From: Metaphire vulgaris
Taxonomy: Eukaryota > Annelida > Clitellata > Crassiclitellata > Megascolecidae
Direction of reading: 5' to 3'
DNA length: 64,000 nucleotides
Assembly: GCA_018105865.1 (NCBI GenBank)
Contig: CM030869.1
Location: 780,837 to 844,836, forward strand
Shown piece after piece: positions 48,325 through 64,000 of this stretch. Within the stretch, counting starts at the first letter, position 1; every line of letters begins with the position of its first letter. A model generated the notes under the pieces. The model made no database searches, was not told where the DNA came from, and was given only the letters and a program-made list of their open reading frames with translations. The position numbers were made by a program, and so were the translations under genes.

Positions 48325-49763
48325 TTATGCCCAGGTAGATATCGTCCAGCACAGTTTTGAAATGTTTCACAATTTAATGGCAGACTGCTTTACTGTATAT
48401 TACATGGGCGCCCACACATCGGGGCAAGAGGGGGGCACTTTCCTCCCTTTGCAAAATACAAATCTATTTTTGTAACTAGGTATTTTTGTTTTTAACCAAT
48501 ATTTTCACACTAAAACCACTATTGATAATTTAACTATAAAATCTTTGGAATTGAATACCTTGAAAGCTATATTAACCGTGGCCATTGTGTCTTGCCCTCC
48601 CCTGGAAAAATTTATGCGGGCGCCACTGGAATATTATTGTATTCTGCTTTCTGCAATTCCTTACACAGTGCCCTTGACGATCGACGTCTTTCATAGTTAT
48701 CTAACTTATCTTTCATAATGAACAATATTATCAATCATTCCCTCCCGACTGGTCTCACTCTCTGCCCGGGGTTTAATCTAGGCCGTTTCCAGGGGGAATT
48801 GCCCCTTTTCCCCCGGAAATTTCAAATTCCCTCGGAAATTTTGGCATACTTACAGCGCTCCCCCAGACTCCCTAGCTGACTCCCCCCGGAAATTTCAAAT
48901 TCCCCGGAGTCCAAATTAGACACGTACTGTCTCTGCCTCCTTCCCCTATGCACCTGCAAAGTCTTGTGTGTGGCTATGAGCGAGGACAGAGTGCAGCCAT
49001 GGCACAGGCGGCTACCCGTAGCAGCCGACCAGCGACCGTTCCGACGTCTCAATTCTGTTCTCGTTTGCATTGTTGTGAAATAATAATTATTTCATCGCTA
49101 AAGCGGTCTTGGATCGTCGTGACAGCGAACTTCCCGAAGAAAAGCCTGGAAAACAACGGGTAAATATTATGCTTCGAAATGTCCTTAGATTTTACGCACC
49201 GGGGTTAATTCGGATGAAGAAGTGGGCGCCTATCCCGATGCCTTTCCCCTTCTCTATCCTAGCCTCTCGAAAAGCGGGGGCTCGAGCCTAGCCACCTCGT
49301 AGAATTTCACGCCAATGATGTATGTGGGCCTTTGATCGGCGGCGGACGCGTGCACTTATTTGACCGTGCACACTGAATTTTCTGCTCGATGATAGGCCTA
49401 ATAATTAGGCCCCATGCACTTCTATGTCGCCATTTCTAATACCAAAGGGTATCAATCGATGGTATACTCAGAGGCGGATTTTATTAAAGGCTAGGGTAGG
49501 CATAAGCCTACCCAACTAATCCCACCAAAACAAAAGCATGTTTTCCATCAACACCAGGTCTGTCGCTTCTAATAGCATTATGTATCTCATGGCATTATGT
49601 ATATGCCTGTGAAGATTCTTAGCAATGAATTAAATATTAATGCTTGCGTGGCCTATGGGCCTCGTTCATCGTCCTCCCCTATAGGCCTATGCATCGTCTG
49701 CGCAGTAGACGCAATTAGACAGAGTCTTGTAAATCTGCGCATCATTTAGAAACAGGTGTTGCT

Positions 49764-51917
49764 ATGGTCATGGTTACAGGCGGCCATAACCTTCAGAGTC
49801 AACGCTCTGGTAAACAGCAGGTGAGCGTCTTCTTTCTTATTCATAGACCTCGTTAAATGCGCGATTTTTGCAAGTTGCGTTTTTTATTCGAGGCTGAAAC
49901 TCGAATGTGTGAGTTTAGAAGCAACGCTGTCTGATATAGACTTAAATCCAATCAGTGTTTAATCTAGACTCCTGGACTTTGGGGGGAACTGAAAAAGCCG
50001 GGGGGAAACTGACGAAGCCGGGGGGATTCTGTTAGGGGCTGCTGTTAGTTGATGTAGTATGTCAAAGTTTCCGGAGAAAGTTAAAATTTCCGGGGGAAAG
50101 GGCAATTTTCCCTTCCGGAAACGGCCTAGATTAAACCCTGAATGCAGTTACAATCTATAGCGTTGACTGAACTAGGTAGGTCGATGCAGTGTGGCGCCTT
50201 AGAGTCGACAGTCAGCCTGTTTTCTCGTGACTTGATCCTTAGGAGATGTCCATACTTTCGTTGCCTTTGTTTTTAGTGCCTATATCCACATTTTGAGGCC
50301 ATTGTACTGTAGATTACACAGAAGGCCTAACACAGGTATTCGTGTATGCTGTTGTCATCGTCTTTCGTTTAAAATCTCACGCTTTGACTTCAGCTCCTGC
50401 AATAACTACATAGACGCATGCTACATGATCCTGCGTCACTCAGCCAAATCTGTTTAATGTCACAACCAGTGGCGTCATTTCACACTTTTCTTGGGGGGGG
50501 GGCGAGAAATTTTGTGAAATTTTCTTTATTTTCTTTCAAAATTTTGAGTTTCGAAAAAAAGCTGACGACCTTTTTTTTTTTTTTTGCTCGTCAATTTTTT
50601 TTACGTTTACAAAGATATAAAAAATAGACATTAATACGTTATTAATACATTATATATTGATATTTTCATTTCCTTGGGGGGGCCACGGACCCTGTTTTTG
50701 TTTTTTGTTGCACATTAATACATTATGAATTAATATTTTCATTTTCTTGGGGGCCACGGCCCCCCCCCCAGCCCCCCCAAATGACGCCTCTGGTCACAAC
50801 AATCAGTTAACTGCGCATCGAATAATTTGTAATAGTGTAATAATATGTATTGGTATAACCGGCATGACCCGATTTTCGATCGGATTGGATTTGGTGCGCC
50901 ATCGGCATTACTATAATGGAGCCATAGCCCATAGTAGCTGCTTTGATTGATCGCTGCAACAAATTTAGTGGATTAACATCATGCCCTCATTGAAATATCG
51001 TTTTGGCATTTTAGGAATCCGAAACATCAGTGATGACGATGTTGCCTCACAGCCGTTGGTCTGGACGAAGCGCAATGCCTTCGGGACCAGGATGGATGAG
51101 TCCTTCTCCTGGGAGCGTAGCAGCGTGCTTAGTATGGTTCAACGCAGATACGAAAGACAACGCGGTTGGCGAAAACAGTTCGAACTCAAAGTCGCTGAGG
51201 AGTATTTCAGTGCCACAGATGAACATCAGCACTGGGCCTAACAGTCGCCAATCTGATCGACGTCAGCAAACCAGTAGAACGCAAAAGACACTGGACCGCG
51301 ATTATATCACGATTCAAGATGATAGGTCACACAAACCAACGGAAACCATTAAAATGGAAACACAGATAGCAGCATCTGATGTCCCACGCACCAACAGACA
51401 AGACAAAGGCACAACGCCCAGGCATATCGTCCTGCAGAGCAACGCAAACCACAAAGAGGCAAGTCCCAGAGTTTCATCGAATCCACTAAATTCTTCGAGA
51501 GCCGCAGTCAACGCCGCATTTTCATCGTCCAATAAATTTACTCAAACTGAAAATACGTCAAGCAAAACTGTTCCTTTGCAAGAAGAAGTCGCGACTCAAA
51601 CGGTTCACGACTCCTTTAATAAGCCATCGATGTGCTCGTCCAGACGACCTTCATCGACGCATCAGACAGCGGCTCCGTGGTCGCCATCACGTCCACCGCC
51701 TTCGTGTTTCGCAAACGAACGATCGGTAGAACTAAAACGGAATGAACACGACAGTCTAACGAATTTAGTATCAATGCGTCCAAATGCATCGCTGAGACAG
51801 AAGTCCGCTTTTGAAAGTGGCGCGAACCAAACAATGCATTCGGCGTGCTATAGACCTACGTCATCTTCGAATCCAGACAGACGTCAACAGGGCGGACAGG
51901 GACCGGCGGATATATAA
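49764..51917 (+). CDS. unrecognised disordered protein with two TQT (LC8-type) motifs
   Basis: Model: exon 49764-49820 (ATG, 19 codons, donor gtgagc) joined in phase 0 to exon 51015-51917 (acceptor cattttag, stop TAA), giving 319 residues. The protein is Ser/Thr/Asn/Gln/Arg-rich with no predicted fold. KFTQTEN (51534-51548 plus) and EEVATQTV (to about 51605) both fit the TQT motif bound by dynein light chain LC8. Such paired sites occur in scaffold and centrosome proteins. A second frame over the same exon start (50981 or 51017 to 51241) reads more like a folded protein. A third frame continues from before 51890 to 52236. The true product may combine these by splicing I could not see, or the assembly may have single-base errors. 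Function is unknown. Confidence 0.45.
50981..51241 (+). CDS. overlapping alternative frame at the same locus
   Basis: Eighty-six residues if started at the ATG at 50981, or an internal exon from 51015 in another phase. The stretch LVWTKRNAFGTRMDESFSWE, followed by RSSVLSMVQRRYERQRGWRK, has hydrophobic-aromatic spacing and G/C-rich third positions typical of real coding sequence. It ends at TAA 51239-51241, where the 49764-51917 frame stays open. Only one of the two frames is likely to be used here. Confidence 0.35.
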   Translation: MPSLKYRFGILGIRNISDDDVASQPLVWTKRNAFGTRMDESFSWERSSVLSMVQRRYERQRGWRKQFELKVAEEYFSATDEHQHWA

Positions 51918-52327
51918 AGTAAGACAGTCGGAGCAGCTTTTCAAAAGAGTCGTACGACTGAACACAGGTCAAGCGATGATTCCAGCAAAAAGTAATCCCA
52001 ACAGCAGTGGATTTTCTCTCCTCAGAGGAAGTACCAGCCGTGTCGACCTCAGCAAACTTTTTCTTCTTTCAGAAGAAACAACAACAACTATCCAATCGCA
52101 AAGGACCGGCGGATACGGTTCCCGTGGCATCCGTCCTTGTTCGGCCGGAAGCTCCTCTCATAGACGGGGAGACGAACACCAGCGACCAAACTCCCTCGAC
52201 CAAGTTAACCTACAGTTAACTATACGCCTAAAGTAGCCATTAATCAAACTCAACAAATAGATCAACCATGCAGCAAAACTATAATAGGCCTAAGTAAGTA
52301 ATTGGCTTAATAACATGCGCTGATCCA

Positions 52328-52715
52328 TTGGCGTAGTCACGGGGGGTCGGGTCCCTATTCTGACTGGCCCTGGGACCAGTCGTGGGATTGAGCCAGGATC
52401 AATTTGACAAAATTGTAACAATGGGAACGCCCCCTCACCTCTCCCCTATCCTTGACTATTTAAGGCAACGGGCGTAGTAACAATGGGGACGCCGTTTCCA
52501 ACTGTCGCCTCACGAAATTACCCCTGGATTGCGCAAAATCGGTGAGGAATCTTGGGGGGGGGGATAGGTAGCATGACCATAGAGAATGCGTGAAACGTAC
52601 GAGGAACTTCTTGACCTCTGACGAGCTTTGTTTGCTCGCCAGAGACTTTTTCACCCGAAGATGTCGAATTGTCGATGCGCCTCGCCTATTCAGGATTCCT
52701 GGCTACGCCACTGCA
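52328..52715. mobile_element. degenerate hAT-like element (family W)
   Basis: Starts near TTGGCGTAGTCACGGGG and ends CTGGCTACGCCACTG. The core, ATAGAGAATGCGTGAA followed by a CGAGGAACTTCTT-type sequence, resembles 5035-5080. Target duplications are not clear. Confidence 0.55.
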
Positions 52716-52985
52716 CCGGTCTCGTGACATAAACAACTCTCGGAGTTAGGCCAGTAGACTCAAGTGTTAACGAGACCGTAGATGGGTGCTTCTGAGTAGA
52801 CCAAAACCAATGCTTTTCTCTATGAAAGCGGTTTGGAAACTCATTTCCAGGGCCGTCGAGAGAAATTCCTACAGGCCCCTAAATAGTGTTGAAATTTTTA
52901 TATTTTGGGGGGTGATAGTGATTTTTGTGCTCATTAATTAGTGTCAAGAAGTGGTGATGACTTTTTATTATACTGTATATATATA

Positions 52986-53740
52986 TGTTACAGTCAAACT
53001 GTGAAACCAGTGATTTCACGAAATCCCTAAACAAGTTAGTCATTTCGTGAAGTCACCATTTCACTTAGTGATTTCATGAAAACGCTAAAAACTCTAGGGA
53101 TTTCGCGAATTTACTGAAAAAGTGGGTGTGGCATTACACAGTTTCACTAAAGGCTCATTCAAGCGTACTATTGTTCAGGTAGTCGGTCTGCACTTCGACC
53201 GACATAGCTGATAACAATGGATCAGTCAAGGTTTATAAAGGAACGGTAAAGGTTTGAAATGGCACAGTGCAAGGTTTGAAATGGCACAGGTTTGAAAATG
53301 GAACAGTCCTAGTATAGAAAATGACGGTTTGGGTAAACAACAGATGATGAAACCTTTATTATTAGTCTAGGCAGTGGCTGGCTGCAGTTACTGAGCATCT
53401 ATCTCTAAATAGACAAGTTGGCCTGCCGATTCTGTCAGTTAAGGTTTGAAAATGGCACAGTCTACACAGGAGAGCTACGAGGAAGAATTTCGGAAGAAGT
53501 TATTTGAAAAGTATGAAGCCTGTCAGAAATATCTTATCCCGAAAGAGGTAAATGCAAACCTGAAATATGAACACCGTAGTGATGCTTCAATTTCTTGTGT
53601 ATGCTACTAATAAAACCGTAGTTATAAGCCTACTCCAATTTATTGTGCATGCGTTAACCTTCCACTTTGAAAGTTGTTTATGTTAATTTCTTAATCGCAC
53701 GATTAAACGTGCTTTAAAAAATTGATCGTTTGGGCAGCAC

Positions 53741-53821
<81 letters not shown>

Positions 53822-54097
53822 GTTCCTGGAGTTTTTAGTGTGTTCATGAAATCATCCGTAATGGATGATTTCATGAACACACTAAATGAGCACACTACCT
53901 GAACACACTAAATGAACACACTACCTGAATGAGCCTTTAGTGAAACTGTGTAATGCCACACCCACTTTTTCAGTAAATTCGCGAAATCCCTAGAGTTTTT
54001 AGCGTTTTCACGAAATCACTAAGTGAAATGGTGACTTCACGAAATGACTAACTTGTTTAGGGATTTCGTGAAATCACTGGTTTCACAGTTTGACTGT

Positions 54098-54101
<4 letters not shown>
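52986..54101. mobile_element. Ginger-like DNA transposon relic with 176-bp inverted repeats
   Basis: The arms 52986-53161 and 53926-54101 are reverse complements over 176 bp, with a single mismatch seen. They begin TGTTACAGTCAAACTGTG and end in its complement. TATA flanks both sides, compatible with a 4-bp duplication but ambiguous beside AT repeats. Inside, an ATG at about 53452 opens 32 codons (MAQSTQESYEEEFRKKLFEK, then YEACQKYLIPKE) ending at a good donor (GAG, then gtaaat). That looks like the first exon of a transposase whose remainder is gone. A TGT start with a 4-bp target fits Ginger elements, whose integrase relatives include KRBA2-like proteins. An AAT tract (53739-53821) and a 24-bp perfect hairpin (53834-53886) lie near the right arm. 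Confidence 0.75.

Positions 54102-54171
<70 letters not shown>
54102..54171. repeat. (AT)n microsatellite
   Basis: About 70 bp of AT immediately outside the right end of the inverted-repeat element. A shorter AT run lies at its left end. Confidence 0.9.
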
Positions 54172-54174
<3 letters not shown>

Positions 54175-54458
54175 ATTATTGTATATAAATATGTAAACAA
54201 ATCTGACAAAAAGGAGTGGGAACGCCGTCCCCGTGTGTTCTCACTTTAAAAATGCAATAGGCAAAACTAGTGAGGAGATTCTTGCAAAAACATTAAGAAA
54301 ATTTTATCAAATGAGAGTAAGGCTATTGCCGAATAGCTAAAGTATAGTCTGCAAATTTGATGAAAAATTCCAATTGGGGCGGCTGGCACTATGCGCCAAA
54401 CGCCAATCTTAAGATTTAAATCAAACATTACCTTAAAATTACCAGACCCCCGTTCAGG

Positions 54459-54733
54459 CAGAGGCGGATCTAGGGTATTCGGCGCCCGGGGACAAAGTGT
54501 AGGGGCCTACGTTGTCGCCCCTAACAACTGACAAGCAAAAAAGGTCCTCACATCGTTTTCGGCGCCCCTCAACTCTCTCTTAATATAGTGCTGACGAGCA
54601 CAAAAGGTCCTCGCAAGTGTTTCTTCTACTTTATTGTGCATTTCACTTACCCAAATATCTAATTTTGGCGCCCCCTCACCTCGGCGCCCGTGGACATGTG
54701 TACCCTCTGCCCTCCCCTATAGATCCGCCTCTG
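54459..54733. mobile_element. hAT-like MITE (275 bp)
   Basis: Ends CAGAGGCGGATCTAGGG and CTATAGATCCGCCTCTG. Flanks CGTTCAGG (54451-54458) and CGTTCAGT (54734-54741) match at 7 of 8. The interior has GGCGCC and 'GACAAGCAAAAAAGGTCCTCA' type motifs. Confidence 0.85.
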
Positions 54734-54839
54734 CGTTCAGTCAGCTGACCACGTGCTCCTCAAGCCACATAGTCTAGGTGCCAGTCTGTAGAAGCCCTGG
54801 TGCCCCCATATTCGGGAAATCTGGTTACGCCACTGCTAA

Positions 54840-55525
54840 ACAGAGGCGTAAGGAGGGGGCAGGAGGCATATGCCCCCGGACGCCGAGGTGAGGGGACGCC
54901 AAAATCGGATATTTGGGTAAGTGAAATGCATAATAAATAAGAAGCATGTGCGGCGACCTTTTTTTGCTCGTCAGGAGTATAAGGACAGGGTCGTCGTAGA
55001 GAGTTGAGGGGCGCCGAAAACTGTGACGACCTGTTTTTTTTGCTCGGGGCTGTCCATTAATTATTTCAACAATTTTCGGGCAATTTTGACCCCTCCCCTT
55101 AATTGTCAACAACTGTCAACTATCAGTTACCCCCCACATATAATTACGTCAAAAACTTTTGACCCCCCAGATCAATGACAGGTCCCAATAACAAGGTTAA
55201 TATTTTTTGCGATGATGACCATTTTTTCCCTTGTTGCTCGTCGAGTGTCAAAATGTGATGGTTATGAACTTATGACCTTTTTTGCCATGCTTTTTTCCAT
55301 TATAATAAGTAGTATTCCATGAAATTTTCTAGTTTTTGATTATTTGTAAAAAGTGAAATTGTTGACGTCAACTTCTCTTGACCCCCCTCCCCCTGTCAAC
55401 AACTGTCAAACTTTTTCAAACCCCCCTAAATTGTTGACGTAATTAATGGACAGCCCCTCGTCAGCAGTGTTGGGGGCGCCAACGGTACACTTTGGCCTCG
55501 GGTGCCGGATACCATCGCTACGCCA
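54840..55525. mobile_element. inverted relative of the 54459 element, interrupted by a second MITE
   Basis: From CAGAGGCGTAAGGAGGG, the sequence runs through GCCGAGGTGAGGGGACGCC, an ATTTGGGTAAGTGAAATGCA block, and 'TTTTTGCTCGTCAG' motifs that are reverse-complement relatives of the 54459 interior. It ends near CATCGCTACGCCATAA. It is split by the element at 55047-55456. Confidence 0.65.
55047..55456. mobile_element. nested MITE (410 bp), ends GGGCTGTCCATTAATTA
   Basis: Terminal repeats GGGCTGTCCATTAATTA and TAATTAATGGACAGCCC, with CTCG on both sides (55043-55046 and 55457-55460). Sub-terminal TTGTCAACAACTGTCAA motifs occur at both ends. A 4-bp target duplication separates it from the hAT-like families. 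The superfamily is not assigned. Confidence 0.8.
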
Positions 55526-56175
55526 TAACTACTAAGTCATTCTCCAAGTCAAGCATATGCATACCGAATACTTGGTAGCCTACATGGGTCTATTGACTCT
55601 ATTGAGTGATTTCAGTGATTTGAGTCTATTCTATCTGTAGGCATTAAAAATCTAAAACGGAAGCGTCTGATTTCTCATTCAAGTGATCGATAGTCTTTGC
55701 AGCTTCTGTTCGTCTCGAAAACTTTCAAAGCTTTTCGTTTTCTTCGCTGAATTTTCCCTCAAATTAAAAACAAAAATAAATAAATTCGACGACGAAAAAT
55801 AAGGAGGAAGACGAAACAATCTTCAAGACAAATCGTGAAGAAGACGATTTTCAATTGAAGGCCGCTGTAAAGAAATCGCGCCAAACGCTTCGGTCCAGGC
55901 AACTCGAGAGAAGGTTTACAATAATTTAGATAAATTATTTTATTATTTTATTTATTCTTTTTAATTATGGCTTTATGCTACTGTTATTCGCGTAGAGCGA
56001 ACGGTTGTTAATATATTTTTAATTTACAAATTTGCAATGTGGAAAATGCTTGGATGAAAAATGTATTGGACGCTTGTCTTAGTCTGAATTTTATAAGTTT
56101 ACGGTAAAAATACAGAAATAATTGTAATAATTTCGTAACTTAGTTGCACGACTGCGTCTTTATTTAAATAGATTA

Positions 56176-63199
<7,024 letters not shown>

Positions 63200-63372
63200 G
63201 AACGTTTTCTTGCCAAGTGCGCACCACGGATGAGTCGACTTTTGCAACTGAATTTTTAACATTCATTAATTTAAATGTATTTTGTGCTTGTTCAGAAACT
63301 GTTGTTTCGATATCGAAGCTTAAGGATCTGATCATTCATTGACTGTCAGATGTTATGTCACTCAGTTCAATT

Positions 63373-63373
<1 letters not shown>

Positions 63374-63413
<40 letters not shown>
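63374..63413. repeat. (CT)n microsatellite in the boule 3' region
   Basis: About 40 bp of CT, 175 bases after the boule stop codon, probably within its 3' untranslated region. Confidence 0.9.
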
Positions 63414-63416
<3 letters not shown>

Positions 63417-63519
63417 GGGCCAGTTGGCAGGGTGCTATATAAATGTAAGATTTACATTTATATTTTTGCCTGAGATGTGATGTGAGTTTGACTCCATAGA
63501 ATTCACAGATTTTAAATCC

Positions 63520-63525
63520 AATAAA
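63520..63525 (+). terminator. poly(A) signal of boule
   Basis: AATAAA 321 bases after the stop codon. It is the first canonical hexamer downstream and lies before the repeats that follow. Confidence 0.55.
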
Positions 63526-63540
63526 ATCTGATTAGTAATT

Positions 63541-63640
63541 AAATAATAATAAGATTTAAAGTGGTTCAGTAAGGTCTGTCCTGTATGAGAACCTCTATGT
63601 TTCATCCATCCATTCAATGGGCATTCATTCCCATTATGGT
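63541..63640 (+). repeat. microsatellite-associated dispersed repeat, copy 5
   Basis: AATAATAAGATTTAAAGTGG, then TTCAGTAAGGTCTGTCCTGT and a CATCCATCCATTC stretch, nearly collinear with the copy at 60772-60860. Confidence 0.65.
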
Positions 63641-63659
63641 CTTGCTGCTTTGCCCTCTT

Positions 63660-64000
63660 TCCTTTAATGTAATGTAATGTAACAAAATATTTGTATAGCG
63701 CCTCTTCTGAAAAATCACTCAGAAGCGATCCCATAGCAAATTACTGCATATTGACAAAGAGATAAGTTTTAAGTCGTTTCAAAAAGAGGGCCATAGAATT
63801 AGGAGTTGCTAAGCCACGCATACTGGTGTCAAGAGCATTCCAAAGGATAGGGCCAACTGATTCAAAACCTCTCTTCAGGAACATGGAAGTTCGTGCTTTA
63901 GTAGGTTTGTTTGTCTTCTTGTCTTTGTATCTACAAGTACAAAAGCTTTGTTGTATAAAATGGCATATATGCCTCATTCAGTTGTTGTATAACTGCCACA
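63660..64000 (-). mobile_element. non-LTR retrotransposon 3' end (CR1/L2-like), runs off the window
   Basis: The minus-strand frame from 63977 to 63741 reads FESVGPILWNALDTSM and FLKRLKTYLF, the classic C-terminus of LINE ORF2. A short 3' region with GGCGCTATACAAATA and a terminal (ATTAC)n run at about 63666-63682 follow. Any 5' part lies beyond the window edge. Confidence 0.75.

Overview
This is a piece of animal nuclear genome, most likely from a marine invertebrate. It has spliced genes with GT-AG introns, many dinucleotide and trinucleotide microsatellites, a complex satellite array, and dozens of short non-autonomous DNA transposons. The phylum cannot be fixed from the sequence. The satellite carries both TTAGG-like and TTAGGG-like telomere motifs, and the palindrome TAGGCCTA is strongly enriched.

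Every gene found lies on the + strand. In order: (1) the last six exons of an ABCG1/ABCG4-type half-transporter (603-3592); (2) a complete small secreted precursor with one predicted amidated peptide, probably a neuropeptide (6607-7759); (3) the three 3' exons of an MCFD2-like EF-hand protein (12488-14931); (4) an uninterrupted coding exon for a RING/B-box/coiled-coil/filamin/NHL TRIM protein (38605-40644); (5) an unrecognised charged protein (46264-48205); (6) an unrecognised disordered protein with two possible LC8-binding TQT motifs, in a locus where three reading frames overlap (49764-52236); (7) a complete ten-exon boule (DAZ family) RNA-binding protein gene (56176-63199). These genes show no common pathway. 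ABCG is lipid transport, MCFD2-like is secretory-pathway cargo, TRIM-NHL is ubiquitin or RNA regulation, and boule is germline.

Between the genes the DNA is mostly transposon debris. At least fifteen hAT-like MITEs can be bounded to the base or nearly so by terminal repeats and 8-9 bp target duplications, several of them nested. There is also a family of 80-bp TTAA-flanked (piggyBac-like) MITEs, a Tigger/pogo-like MITE, non-LTR retrotransposon 3' ends, and a 1.1-kb element with 176-bp inverted repeats that looks like an internally deleted Ginger-type transposon. A 2.8-kb satellite of about 18 units occupies 26510-29280. The 20 kb from about 18000 to 38560 holds no recognisable coding exon and may be intergenic, or a long 5' intron of the TRIM gene.
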